Positions 47,180 through 58,052 are shown, numbered from the stretch's first letter. The stretch is 64,000 nt of DNA from Arthrinium phaeospermum (GCA_006503535.1 QYRS01000015.1:709458-773457), one strand, 5' to 3'. Notes: generated by a model not told the origin, from the sequence alone. A program made the numbers and translations.

Positions 47180-47837
47180 ATCTGTAATTACTCATCCACA
47201 TCTAGCGCACGAAGCCGAGATAGTTGCCATTACCCCTATCCACTGTAGCAGGCCACGATATATATATGTATTAAGATGTAGCCCAGAGGGTCTGCCAAGG
47301 TCTCAAGAAGCACGAGCTCTGAGCATTGCGGCATCGAACTGGCCCAGGTCCTGATATGTGAAGGATCGCCGGGTGAAGGTTTTCAGACCTGAGACTAATA
47401 GAGCTGCCTTCGAGGACATCTGCAACTTCGGGCCTGTGTTAGTGCAAGTAATCGATCACCATGCCTTTGCTGGTGATGCTCTTCCGCATAGTATACTGCC
47501 GGGTGTGATCAGTGGCATATGATCAGCCCGAATCAACATAAGCTCTCACTAGTTGGTGATGAATGAGTGACTGGTCGGTGATGGTAGATTGAGATAAACA
47601 GACAGGTGGGTCGGTTGATATTTGACATGATGGAGTTGCTATTACCAAAAGTTGATTGTTCTTCTAGCTTTTCAATCCTTCAATTGTTGATACTGTCAGT
47701 TACCACAACCAGCTCCAATACATACCTGCCCAGAGGTCTTCCTGTTCCATCATCACTCTTACATCGTCAATAGTCCTCCTCTTACCCTCCTTCTCTGGTC
47801 TTTCAACTTGCGTCCTCCATCAAAACACACTGACACA
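47180..47837. other. Intergenic, BTB gene promoter
   Basis: Contains possible further debris of the FAD oxidoreductase (47180-47480, minus) and the pyrimidine-rich leader of the BTB gene. No intact gene. Confidence 0.5.
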
Positions 47838-48994
47838 ATGTCGGAGCCAAATCCCAAGAAGAGAAAGGCCGAAGACGAAGGGCCAGACCCCGAAGCGAGG
47901 TTCACCATATACTCCGTCAGAAACAGCATCCGGGACTCAGACAAGGGGCAAGTGAAACCTAGAGAGATTGTGAGATCGTTGCAATTGACTAACTGCGTCA
48001 TCAGACTTCTGGCGACCGGCGAATTCTCCGATGTCTCCGTTGAATGCGACGGTACTGTCTGGCCCCTTCACAAGAGCATCTTGTGTAGCAGGTCTTCTTA
48101 CTTCGCAAAGGCATTGACTGGGCAATTCGAGGTATGTCAATCATCTATCATGTCCACGTTCTCAAACACAGTGCAGACCTGAGTTCTTACTAACTCTAGT
48201 TTAGGAAGCCAGCACCGGCAAGGTCGTGATTCGCGAGATGGACCCTAAGATCGTCGGAGAGGTGATCGATTTCATCTACACAGGACAAAGTAGGTTCAAT
48301 ATATCGTCATATTTTCCCGACCAACACTAAAACTGAGGCAGTCAAGAAATACCCAGCCAGATTGATCTCACCTGCAACTTTCCACGCCAGCCTGAAGCAT
48401 TGGTGCGAACTGTTTGTTGCGGCAGATTATTTCCAACTTGAGGGCCTGATGAAAACAATTCTCATTCGACAATCCGATTACCTATCAGCTATGGCTTTGC
48501 ACCTGCAATCGAAGCCTGCTCCCTTGGAGGCCATCGAACAGAAAACACCCGAGACATTTTGGACTTCGCCTTCCCTGGACGCGTTCTTCGATGTGGTGGC
48601 TTTTGTCTACAGCCATGATCTGGGCGCCATCGAGCCATACAAGAAGAATCTTTGCACATTCCTCCGCCAGATACACCATTTCGTCGTGGCTGACGCACGG
48701 TTCAAAGAGCACCTGAGAAGGACGCCTGAGTTTGGCGCTGACCTATTCTGTGAGCACGTCTTTGATCGACCTCAAGGTAGCTTGATGACATCGACAACTT
48801 CATGGCCGGAGCTATGCTACGAATGCGGAGCGGGATTGAAGGCTAAGGGCTTGGACGAGGTATGGCTTGCTGAGCCACCGGATCCAATCGAAGATTACGC
48901 CAAAGAAAACGCCTACGAGGATGTCGAGAAGATTATGTCGGTCAGGGTGCGTTGCATGAAATGCGCCAAGAAGTTTAGAGGAAAGGCGGTTTAA
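47838..48994 (+). CDS. BTB/POZ domain protein with C-terminal CxxC pairs
   Basis: Exons 47838-48131, 48205-48289 and 48342-48994; 343 aa. An N-terminal nuclear-localisation-like PNPKKRKAEDE is followed by a BTB fold at ~57-150 (LATGEFSDVSVECDGTVWPL, HKSILCSRSSYFAKALTGQF, IVGEVIDFIYTG, LFVAADYFQLEGL). BTB proteins of this size usually dimerise and may act as Cullin-3 substrate adaptors. The C-terminal part is helical and ends with CYECG and CMKC about 45 residues apart, which look like two halves of a zinc site. The family is greatly expanded in filamentous fungi and individual roles are mostly unknown. Confidence 0.87.
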
Positions 48995-49076
48995 CGATTA
49001 TTCTTGATCTGAGAAGGGAGAGCTCACTTGTAGCACATAGCTTCTCGAGTTCCTAAGCTCGGTACTTGGTCTGTCG

Positions 49077-50402
49077 TCAGTGGCCTTTCTTGCGCTCTAA
49101 TGCAGCAAGAGCGTCAATGACCCCATTAGCAAATTCAGATCCGTTGATATCCCAATCATGCGTCTCTATTTCGATGCCAGTGCCCTTGAGCTTCCCGATG
49201 AGTGCCTCGAACAGTGCCTTGTCCGCACCACGATCTTCGAAGGGCCCGCCCTCCCCAGAAATCATGCTGATTCCCTTTTGCGGTAACATAACCTTGACCA
49301 TATCTTTTCTCTCGTACTCTGCCAGTTTCTCTCCGATGAACTCACCGATCCGTCTGTTCTCGTCCTGATTTGTTCTGAGTAAAGTCACAGCTGGGTTGTG
49401 CTGGTACAGCTTGCGCTCGCCCTTCCGGTCAGCCTCTATCAGCTCCGGCTTGAGGGAGCTCATGGGGCCAAAGTTGATCATATCGCACGCGCCGACGCTC
49501 ACAATGTAGGGAATCTGCGCGTGGGCGCCCGCGGATAGCCGGTCGGGTCCGGCCGACAGGATACCGCCGCCAATCTCATCGGCAATCTCGGTCGTGGTCA
49601 GGTCGATCACGGCGTCGAACTCGCCTTGGCGGATCAGCGATTCCATGGCCCGGCCGCCGGATCCCGTGGCATGGAACACGACTACCTCGGCGCTGTGCGG
49701 CGGCTGCGAGAGTATGTGGCGGATGCGGTCCACCCCTGGCGTGGTGACACCGAACATGGTGATGGCAATCCTTTCTGGCCTCTTCGTGCTACCCACTGAA
49801 GCAGTCTCCGACTTTGACGTGACGGACGATCGCCTTGTTGACTGGCGGTACGTATGCGCCATGCCGGCTATCGCCGCCGCCGCATTTCCGAGGACCCTCT
49901 CCGAGAGGAAGTTCAGACCGGCAATGTCCACAACACTGTACATGAGCGTGATGTCGACGCCCCCGACCAGGTGTCCCACGTCACCGCTCGCCATGGTGCT
50001 GACAAGCAGTTTCGGCAAGCCAATTGGTACGGCATCCCGCATGGCGGCCGCGATGATGGTCGAGCCCGTACTACCCCCTATTCCCAGAATTCCGTAAATT
50101 GGCGCCCCCAGACTCATCATGAGCTCGGCGACGCTATGCGTGGCACTTTTGCTCATTTGGCTTGAGTAGTCACCCCTTGGTAGATCGGCTGCTGGCGTTT
50201 TTAATTCGCATGGTAGCAGTTCTACTCGGTCCTTGGAGGTGAGAGGCTCCGCGTCGTCTGTGCTGAGCGGATTGCGCCCAATGTCCAGTATCGTGACATG
50301 GACCTCGGGGCTGCGGAGTAGCTGCTCGACCACGTAAGCTGCTTCCTCGAACTTTGTATCCAGGGTTGCCAAAAGCACAATCCGCGTATCAGAAGACGCC
50401 AT
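49077..50402 (-). CDS. Tm-1-like N-terminal domain protein (UPF0261)
   Basis: Single exon, 441 aa, ATG at 50402. UPF0261/Tm-1 N-terminal domain: opening strand RIVLLATLDTKFEEAAYVVE, a Gly-rich ILGIGGSTGSTIIAAAMRD, KLLVSTMASGDVGHLVGG, IAITMFGVTTPGVDRI, VVFHATGSGGRAMESLIRQG and a DLTTTEIADE segment. In tomato Tm-1 this domain binds ATP and joins a C-terminal TIM-barrel domain; bacterial relatives are encoded near catabolic genes. The biochemical reaction is unknown. The gene is divergent from a TIM-barrel gene that corresponds to the missing C-terminal half, 422 bp away. Intact, with no anomalies. Confidence 0.92.
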   Translation of the reverse strand: MASSDTRIVLLATLDTKFEEAAYVVEQLLRSPEVHVTILDIGRNPLSTDDAEPLTSKDRVELLPCELKTPAADLPRGDYSSQMSKSATHSVAELMMSLGAPIYGILGIGGSTGSTIIAAAMRDAVPIGLPKLLVSTMASGDVGHLVGGVDITLMYSVVDIAGLNFLSERVLGNAAAAIAGMAHTYRQSTRRSSVTSKSETASVGSTKRPERIAITMFGVTTPGVDRIRHILSQPPHSAEVVVFHATGSGGRAMESLIRQGEFDAVIDLTTTEIADEIGGGILSAGPDRLSAGAHAQIPYIVSVGACDMINFGPMSSLKPELIEADRKGERKLYQHNPAVTLLRTNQDENRRIGEFIGEKLAEYERKDMVKVMLPQKGISMISGEGGPFEDRGADKALFEALIGKLKGTGIEIETHDWDINGSEFANGVIDALAALERKKGH

Positions 50403-50824
50403 TCTGATGGCGGCTCGAGGCTAACACGTTCCGAGTCTAACCAGTCTTGAGAGTTTGTAGATGCGACTGCGTATCAATATTGAGGTGGTGGTAGCCATGA
50501 AGTTGTATTCTACGCCGTTGCATGCCTACTGAGGGGTTCGAGGATGGACGGTGTTATGCTGTGTATGTAAGACAGAGCTCAAGGTAAGGGGGGAGAGCGC
50601 CGAGAGCTGAACCCCACGTTACGTCATTGGATCTACCTCCGCGCGTTTCTTCTTTCCTCGCTGCATGCCACTCTCTCGGCAGATGATCTCTCCGCATGCA
50701 AGCAAAGAATCCCAAGACGCATCGTAGCAAGGAACTTGCGCGGATCACGACTCTACACCGACTTATCCTGTCTTACCCCTATTATCAATAACCCGGTTAC
50801 AGTAAGTACTTACCTACTCGAGCA
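50403..50824. promoter_or_regulatory. Shared divergent promoter of the two Tm-1-module genes
   Basis: The 422 bp between the two start codons contain no gene. The position between two functionally linked halves suggests co-regulation (inference). No specific binding site was identified. Confidence 0.5.
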
Positions 50825-51747
50825 ATGCCCCGCCCCACCTCCCGAGAAGATGTGCTCTCCCACCTCCGAGCTGTGACAGCGCGGGGCGAAGCTATCGTTG
50901 GCGCCGGCGCCGGCACTGGATTGAGCGCCAAGTGCATTGAGAATGGCGGGGGGCACCTCATCATAATCTACAACTCTGGCCGTTTTCGCATGGCCGGCCG
51001 AGGCAGCTTGGCCGGCCTCATGCCCTACGGCGACGCCAACAAGATCGTCGTGGAGATGGTTAGTTCCCATGCGTGCCCGCTTGCTTCTACGCTACGCTGC
51101 CTTGAAATTACACGTCGAAACTGATGATTGGCCAGGCGTCCGAGGTGCTGCCGATCGTCAAGTCCACGCCCGTCTTGGCGGGCGTCTGCGGCACCGACCC
51201 CTTCCGCGAGATGCCCTACTTCCTGGCCCAGCTCCAGGCCATGGGCTTCAGCGGCGTGCAGAACTTCCCCACCGTCGGCCTCGTCGACGCCGGCTCCGTC
51301 TTCCGCCAGAACCTCGAGGAGACGGGCATGGGGTACGACCTCGAGGTCGACATGATCCGCGAGGCCCACGCCCTCGGCCTCTTCACCTCGCCCTACGTCT
51401 TCAGCCCCGACGACGCCGAGAAGATGACGGCGGCGGGCGCCGACGTCGTCGTCGCGCACATGGGCCTCACGACGTCGGGCAGCATCGGCGCCCAGACGGG
51501 CATCTCCCTCGACGAGTCCGTCAAGCGGGTCCAGGCCATCCGCGACGCCGCCGTCGCCGTGCGGCAGGACGTCATCGTCCTCTGCCACGGCGGGCCCATC
51601 GCCGCGCCCGAGGACGCGGCCTATGTGCTGGGGCGGACCAAGGGGGTCCAGGGCTTCTTCGGGGCGAGCTCCATGGAGAGGCTCCCGACGGAGAAGGCGA
51701 TCAAGGGCGTGACGGAGGAGTTCCGGAAGGTGAAGCTGGGGAGTTAG
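50825..51747 (+). CDS. TIM-barrel protein (Tm-1 C-terminal domain / PEP-hydrolase-like)
   Basis: Two exons, 50825-51058 and 51136-51747 (77-bp intron, GTTAGT donor), 281 aa. The family landmarks are [104 protein letters not shown] and [12 protein letters not shown], all shared with the C-terminal half of plant Tm-1 and the bacterial phosphoenolpyruvate-hydrolase-like/TIM-barrel signal-transduction family. The active reaction is not established. Strong G/C-ending codon bias. It is head-to-head with the gene for the other half of the module. Confidence 0.92.
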
Positions 51748-51933
51748 GCGATCAAAAATCCAGCATACAAAGAAGACGCCATGATTTCCGACCATCGTTC
51801 ACCTGGTCATTTCTCTTCACCAAATGCAATGCATATGCAGTCATCTACCAGTGGGATTTTAGGATGAGTAACTGGAAGTAGGTATCCAATATATACCAAA
51901 ACGTTTCTACAAAATGGCGAACTCTTTCTTTCT

Positions 51934-52683
51934 TCAGTTTGGACAAGACTCGGCAGTCAAGAGGTCATCGGCTTCTTGCGGCGACCTCATGTTGAGAGGA
52001 CCGTACCGCCGGTAGAAGCTCTCGTTGGTCTCGACCAATCCCGCCGTCTTGGGGTCGTCCCCGTACAGATCCACAAACTTGTACGACCGGTACTCGCAGT
52101 TGTGGAAGTGGGCCTTTCGCGCGTCGGGCCGGTCGATCAGGTACTGGATCATGGTCCCGTGCGACACCACCACCAGATGGACATCGTCGCCCCCGTCATC
52201 GCCCACGCTTGCCGCCGCCCTTGCCGCGAGCTCGCGCAGGATGACCCGCGCCCGCTCGGCCCGCACCCGGATCGCCGCCTCGGACGCCGTGTAGAGGCCC
52301 GTCTTGGAATTCCAGTCCGGCTCGACGCGCGACAGGTCCAGGTGCTCGGCGTTCTGGGCCAGCTCCTCGACGGGCAGGCCGATGTCGCACGGGTGCCTGC
52401 TGCACTCCTGCAGCTCGCCGAGCGCCAGGATGGTGCGCCGCTGCTCATTCTCGTTCTTCGAGGTCGGCAAAGGGTCTACGAAGGCCCAGTGCGCCGTCTG
52501 GACCGTCCGCCGCAGCGGCGAGGCCACCAGGTGCGTCACGCGGTCCATGTAGGGGAAGGTCTTGCCCAGCGCCTTGCACTGCGCGCCGCCCTTCTCGGTC
52601 AGGCTCGGGTCGCGGATCTGGCAGTTGAAGGAGACGTTGTGCTCGGCCTCGCCGTGGCGGACTAGATGGATCGTGGGCGACAT
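51934..52683 (-). CDS. Histidine phosphatase superfamily (phosphoglycerate mutase-like) protein
   Basis: Single exon, 249 aa, ATG at 52683. The catalytic motif LVRHGEAEHN (His10) is at the N-terminus; LVASPLRRTVQTAHWAF provides the second arginine region, and LVVVSHGTMIQYL carries the second catalytic His. The sequence IRDPSLTEKGGAQCKALG is typical of fungal GPMB-like members. These enzymes dephosphorylate small phosphometabolites or act as broad phosphatases in the cytosol; they are usually not the glycolytic mutase. No signal peptide. Starts 186 bp (in the tail-to-tail sense) from the TIM-barrel gene, so the two converge. Confidence 0.9.
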   Translation of the reverse strand: MSPTIHLVRHGEAEHNVSFNCQIRDPSLTEKGGAQCKALGKTFPYMDRVTHLVASPLRRTVQTAHWAFVDPLPTSKNENEQRRTILALGELQECSRHPCDIGLPVEELAQNAEHLDLSRVEPDWNSKTGLYTASEAAIRVRAERARVILRELAARAAASVGDDGGDDVHLVVVSHGTMIQYLIDRPDARKAHFHNCEYRSYKFVDLYGDDPKTAGLVETNESFYRRYGPLNMRSPQEADDLLTAESCPN

Positions 52684-54234
52684 TGCCCTGAAGGTATGGT
52701 TTCACTTGCTGTGTCGTCGCTTTGTCGTAGGGGCTGGTTGCGTCTGGAACTTGAGTCTTTGATGGGGCCCGGGGTGTGGGTTCAGGAGGGTTCAGTGTAG
52801 CGAGAAGAAAGATAGAGCAAGCTGTGGCAGTGGTCGTGAAGCTACGTCGCTATTCGCGAATGGCGGTTCAAGGAATTACCTAGTGATTCGGATGCTGCTT
52901 TATCTTACTCGAGTTCGAGGCAATGGCTTTCGGTATCGAGGATTTCCAGGTTCATGCCTTTGTCTAAGCAGCCTTTGCTGCCTGAGCGGCTCTTTGTGCC
53001 CGCCCTGTCCTGCCTTTGATGCCAGGGGCGCGTCAATGTCAAAGGGCAAGGCAGGAAGCTGCCATGGTGTTTGAAAACAAGCACCCCTGTTGTTAAAGCA
53101 TGAAGTCAGTTTTCAGGCTCCCTAAGGCTTGTGTTGAAGGGCTCACTGAGTCCGCCTCTCAACTTACAAACCAGCAACGATGAACAAATGTGAATAAGTG
53201 TACTTACTTGGAGGCTCAATACTCTGTTTCACACTTGATGTATGTTCTGTAGTGTGGGAAAGTGTTTCGCGCAAATCATAGCCTCTAGTAGCACATGGAA
53301 GTTCAGGAGAAGTGAAGTTGAAAGCCGTAGCCGCTTCTAATTATTTCAATCGCCTCATGCTGGACAATTAGTACTACCAGGGCTTTCGCTAGAAGTTTGA
53401 GATCTTCTGGCTAACTTCAAGGCATATGTAGTCTCGCTCTCTCTCTCTCTCTATGTGGAGTACTTGATTTCATATAACTTCAACAGATAATGCACCTGGT
53501 GGGAAACCATGTTAGTCCATCGGTTATTCTGTTTAGGACCTGGAATGATGGGAGTAAGGGAATGTCGGCAGCGCACGTGCGACCAACTTGGAACCCAATT
53601 CTGCCTCGATTCAGAATTCTGTTGTTGCACGAAGCCCTTGATGCGCTGCACATACTGGGCCTGACTTTCAACTGCAGACAGAGGTTTGCTGATTTCTATA
53701 GACCTGGTCGCGTCGTTCGTGAGAAAGGACTTACTTAACTCGTCTACCCCGATCCGCCATCACAGCCACTTGAATTTTTGCAGATTGGATAACTGTTTTG
53801 GGCATGATTAGCTGGATTGAGAGGCACTGGTAGAGGTCATCCCACACATTGCTTGTTTGCCACCGCTTACCAGATGTTATTGGTGTAAGAGTATGAAGCA
53901 GCTAAACCCGCCAAACACCGCCAAATCACGGCCGAATCACAAAACCGCTCTCGCATCGACTCATCTGTCATAGTGGAAGGCGCTTCCGGCTGAAGACGGC
54001 TTTTCCCGACTCTTTCCCATTGTTTTGTTGTTTTCCGAAACTGCACTCATTAAAGCAAAGCGTAGCTACCACGCCAACCAGAGTTAAATGAGTGTCATTG
54101 TGGGCGTTTTATGTACAATGATTTACATGGCTGATCCTATGGACTGATGTTGTAACATATGCAAAAGAAGAAAAAAAGAAGTATACCTATGCAAAGATCA
54201 GTGCATGGTCCGAGAAAAACTAAAAAGAAAGGCA
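52684..54234. other. Intergenic
   Basis: 1.55 kb with no coding signal. It includes a CT-rich microsatellite at about 53437-53452 and, just below the tRNA-Ile gene, an A5 run at 54222-54226 (T5 on the minus strand), a likely Pol III terminator. Confidence 0.55.
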
Positions 54235-54332
54235 TGCTCAGTATGAGGCTTGAACTCATGGCCTTCGCATTACTTAAGTATTCTGGTGAGAGAATATTAG
54301 TACGACGCTCTAACCAACTGAGCTAACCGAGC
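54235..54332 (-). tRNA. tRNA-Ile(AAU): tRNA-Ile (anticodon AAU) with 24-nt intron
   Basis: Full cloverleaf on the minus strand. Acceptor GCTCGGT pairs with ACTGAGC (one G-U), D-stem GCTC/GAGC, anticodon stem TCGTA/TGCGA, T-stem ATGAG/CTCAT with TTCAAGC loop, discriminator A. The anticodon loop reads CT-AAT-A, giving anticodon AAU (Ile). A 24-nt intron follows one base after the anticodon, the canonical eukaryotic position. Mature length is 74 nt. A/B-box promoter sequences are intact. Confidence 0.93.
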
Positions 54333-54728
54333 ATTGGATCCGATCGTTGAGACGATCGGTCGGTGTTGGTTGTTGAAAGAACTGCGCTTACGAAGGTATA
54401 GATAGCAAATATGAGTGCGGGGAAAGGAAAAACTCTCTGTATGTTGGGCGGGGTGGGGTATCAAGAAGCCGGTCGCAAAAGATTTGGAACCTGGTAAGGT
54501 AACGACTGACCTGAGTGAGAGCAGGGTACTACACATTATGAGAAAGGGCAGCGTGAAATCATGTGAAGCATGAAAAAGATGTAGGTGCATGCAAGCTGTG
54601 ACAAAAGATTACCTAGGTACTCTATCTATTGCTCACTATACTCACGTTAAGAAGGTAAGTGCAAGCCGACAAAAACGGCAAAAAAAGAAGCATGCTTCTG
54701 TGATCAGAAGCGCGTGGTAATTCTCAAG
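54333..54728. other. Spacer between the two tRNA genes
   Basis: 396 bp. An A6 run at 54681-54686 could terminate tRNA-Leu transcription; the palindrome GAAGCATGCTTC lies beside it (about 54688-54699). No gene. Confidence 0.5.
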
Positions 54729-54827
54729 TGATGAGAGTGGGATTCGAACCCACGCGGATTGCTCCACCAGGATGAAGATATTAAGGTGACCTTAACCTGA
54801 CGCCATAACCAACTCGGCCATCTCACC
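54729..54827 (-). tRNA. tRNA-Leu(AAG): tRNA-Leu (anticodon AAG) with 17-nt intron
   Basis: Minus-strand cloverleaf with acceptor GGTGAGA/TCTCATC, D-arm GCC/GGC, anticodon stem TCAGG/CCTGG, T-arm GTGGG-TTCGAAT-CCCAC, discriminator A. The long variable arm (GGA/TCC stem) identifies a class II tRNA. The loop TT-AAG-G gives anticodon AAG, hence Leu. A 17-nt intron sits one base 3' of the anticodon; mature length is 82 nt. Confidence 0.93.
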
Positions 54828-55326
54828 GGTTGCTTGTTGAAGACTGGTCGCCCTATGGCCCTTTATGATGGGCGACGATCGGAGCGGGGGCTGCTGGGAA
54901 TAAGCCTACTGCGCTGCGGATGCATAGTTGGGTGGGTTTCTAGTCCAGTACTCCCCGAGCCCAGGGAGAACTCTATCCTTCAAATGTCAGTACTCTGCTT
55001 CAACGGATTCATGGTCACTGTTCAGGATCTGATAATTATACACAAAGAAACTTGCTAACATGATCCTGTCCTGGTAGTGTGCTGCGTGCGGCTGGTCTGG
55101 TATGCAATACTCACCTTTTCCTCTTCGTTCCAGCTCATACCCCAAAGAGCTTGGTGAGCAATACATCCAAAGGGAACTTCATGGGTCAGAATACATCATT
55201 AGGTGAGGCCGTGCCCCAAAGCTACATATATCTACATGCAAGAGAAAGCGAAGCAAGAAATCGACTAACAGGCCCCTTGAACTCCAAGCGCTCATTATCA
55301 ATCTGCCATGGCATGAAACTCGACTG
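54828..55326. other. Intergenic
   Basis: About 500 bp between tRNA-Leu and the end of the lectin-like gene; nothing recognisable. Confidence 0.55.
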
Positions 55327-57158
55327 CTAAACCATGGGCACAACAGCTATCACTGTCCTTTCCGTCTTCACTCCTGGTTTCGAGCTCAGCGTCGAGAGCG
55401 TAATGTTGTTGTCCTGGTCGTAGGCCAGCAAGTGGATATCCCCCGTCCCGTCCGTCACTGCCCGAGGGGGGCCGGAGAGCCCTTTGTCCAAGATGGTGTC
55501 GAACCCGCCATCCGCCGCTGGGCTCCACTTCGGCTCCGCGCGGTTGTCGAACTTCTTGTGAAGCAGCTCGCCCTTGGTACCCCACGCGAACACGTCGATG
55601 GTGTCGGCGCCCGTGCTGATGGCCTCGGGCTGCCCCTGGATCTGGACCCCGGCCCCGCTGACGCGCTCCCAGCCCGCCCACTTCCCCTGCTCGAAGCCTA
55701 GGTGCCACAGGCCTCCGTCGCCGCCGCGTACGAACACGTCCAGCACGCCGGCGGCCCGCGACACGGCCACGGGCGGTGTCGTCACGAACCCCCTGAGGTC
55801 CTCCCAGGGCGCCCACGTGCCCACGGCGTTGTCGGTGTCCCGCCACGTGTGCACGAGGTGGTTGTTGACGCGCGAGACGGCGAACACGTCGAGGCGGCGG
55901 TCGTCGCCGGCCCAGGCCACCGCTGCCGGCGCCGCCCAGGGCTGCAGGTCCGACGGGCCGGCCAGGGGGCTGCCGGCGGGGCTCCAGTCGTTCGCGGGCG
56001 TCCACTGCCAGAAGCAGACGCCCAGGCCCGGTTGCGCCCGGCACAAGTAGAAGGTCCCCATGAGGCTATTCTCCGGGCTGTAGCGCACCTGCGTCGGGCT
56101 GCTCTCCCAGTTGCCCGTCGAGAAGTAGTCCCATTGGTCGGTGCCATTAGGCTTCCAGGCGTCGTCGACGCCGCCACCCTGGCCGTGATACTTGCGGTAC
56201 ACCTTACTGTTGAAGGTCCCCGACATGTGTACTTCCGTGCGGTTCTCCTGGGGCTTGTAGTTCCGCCAGCTCACGGCGATCGAGGGCGTCTTGTCCCGGT
56301 CGATGCCACCGCCGACCAGCTCCATGTCCAGGCCGCCGCCGGGAAGAAAGTCCGCCTCGGAACTCGCGTTGCTGTTGCGGTATTTCCTGTAAACCGAGTT
56401 GGCCTTGTTATTGGACACCGCGAACACCTCTAGGTGCGGATAGCCTTGGGAGATGGCGGTTGGGGCAAACCCTGGCGCGACGGAGGTGGCAGAGCCAGGA
56501 CCCCCTGTCATCATGGCCTCTTGAGAATCGGAAGATGGAACAACGGGGGCGGATGTGGCCGTGGCGCTAGCACCATTCGAACCACTGTCAGTGCAACAAG
56601 CAGAGTTCATCAGCATTCTGTCGGGTACCGTTTCAAGCCTCCAGCGAGGACTTACCCAGAGTTGCGACTCCTCAACCCTCCCACCACTCCACCCACGATA
56701 GCCCCTATGATAACAATGACAGCGACGGCCACTATGATGACGGTTTTCCTTCTCGATCGTCTTGGCGGCGGTGAATAGATCGAAACGTCTTTTGAAGGGC
56801 TCCGGTATCCTTCATACTCTGACCTTCCCACGGACCCTATGGCTGAAGGCGTCACAACTTCAGGCGCAGCTTCGGGCACGTCCTCATGCACGGCTTCGGG
56901 TGTCGTCAGGAAGTGATTTCCTTGAAGAGATGAGTATTTCGTAGTATAGTCCTGTGCATACTGCTGTTCCTGGGCAATCTGTTGAAGGCGCTGCTGTACC
57001 AGGCCGCCAAACAGCACCTTTTGCTGCTCGTTGGCGTCGTGCACCGGGTAGATCCAGCCGTGGTCCGGTAGCGCGACCTCCGGTGCATATTCGCCATTCC
57101 TCTGCTGGACGACCTCCAGACCCGGCTGTGGATCGCGAGGGTATTCGGCGCCGACCAT
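55327..57158 (-). CDS. Membrane-anchored beta-propeller (fucose-lectin/PLL-like) protein
   Basis: Exons 56656-57158 and 55327-56584 (71-bp intron), 586 aa; start at ATG 57158 because upstream in-frame codons are only TTG. Residues 1-139 are cytosolic, Pro/Glu/Gln-rich, ending in a basic RRSRRK. Residues ~140-161 are a single Val/Ile/Gly membrane helix with no signal peptide, so it is a type II protein with the C-terminus outside. After a Ser/Thr/Gly linker the ectodomain contains repeated propeller blades of the kind LDVFAVSRVNNHLVHTW...W..WEDL, LDVFVRGGDGGLWHLGF, IDVFAWGTKGELLHKKF, resembling fucose-specific lectin or PLL-type folds. A carbohydrate-binding surface role is inferred; the ligand is unknown. 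Confidence 0.87.
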
Positions 57159-58052
57159 ATTTGAGATATACGACGTCGACAGGTGGCGCGTATAGATCAC
57201 TTCACTGAGTACGGGCAAAAGGACCGTTTATACGACACTGGTTGATTGTAGTAAGTCCACGTCAGAGAAGTGGAAGAAGAACCGCCGAAGCAGCATGTTG
57301 AAGAGCTGGGGCGTGCACATCAAGGCAAGTTGGGGACCACGTTGGCCCGGCTCAGCCGCGTCTCGACGGTCGTCGCCATAGCCGCCTTACTTCTCGTCTT
57401 GGAGCGTGTAACGAGGGACGTCGTTGCATGTTGCATGGGTATATGATGACGGCTTACAGCCCGGATGTAGTCCAGCGGCCAATGACCAAGGCGTAGACCC
57501 CTTCCAGCTCATCTCACATCAGAGACTTCTGCTGCTGCTCCGTTCGTATACTGCTTGGCATGGACCGCAAGCCCGCAGTGTTTAATAATCATCCCATACC
57601 GGAAGAAGGAACCTGTGAGACTTACATGGATCAACTGGGGGCCGGACAGGGTCATGAAACCGTGGGGGCCATAATCTTGGGAAACGTGGCTCGCAATGTC
57701 CAATCAAGCTTCAGATGACAGAGATCTATATAGTAACAGGATCGGCATCCCGGAGAGTTTTCCGTCAGATTCACGCCACATGGGGCATAGGGCTGTTCAA
57801 TAGTCAGCCTTACGCAGAATTCATCGGCCCACATGGTTCACCCGGTTGACCATGCATGCGAAAGGAGGCCTCAAGCTCCGAATCTTGAATGTAGAGAGTC
57901 TGTAATCATTACTTCAAAGATGATTTGACTGCACGCTTATCAGGGACTCCGAGGATGGAGATCACTACCCTCCCCCAATGCAAAGAGCAGGGAAAGACTA
58001 CTTGTCTACAACTCGGACAAGTCTACAGTTGCTCATATCATCCGTCCATTAA
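57159..58052. other. Intergenic, promoter of the lectin-like gene
   Basis: About 900 bp. No coding frame with bias or domain. Confidence 0.55.

Noticed and set aside
51025..51881. Long frames overlapping the TIM-barrel gene on both strands
   Set aside because: Arg/His-rich shadows of a G/C-ending gene; the chosen frame carries all family motifs.
54297..54590. 97-codon minus-strand frame ending in NARLAQLVRASY
   Set aside because: The LAQLVRAS ending is the familiar translation of tRNA sequence; the DNA is the tRNA-Ile gene.
55298..56433. Alternative frames over the lectin-like gene
   Set aside because: Arg/Gly/Pro-rich mirror frames without propeller motifs.
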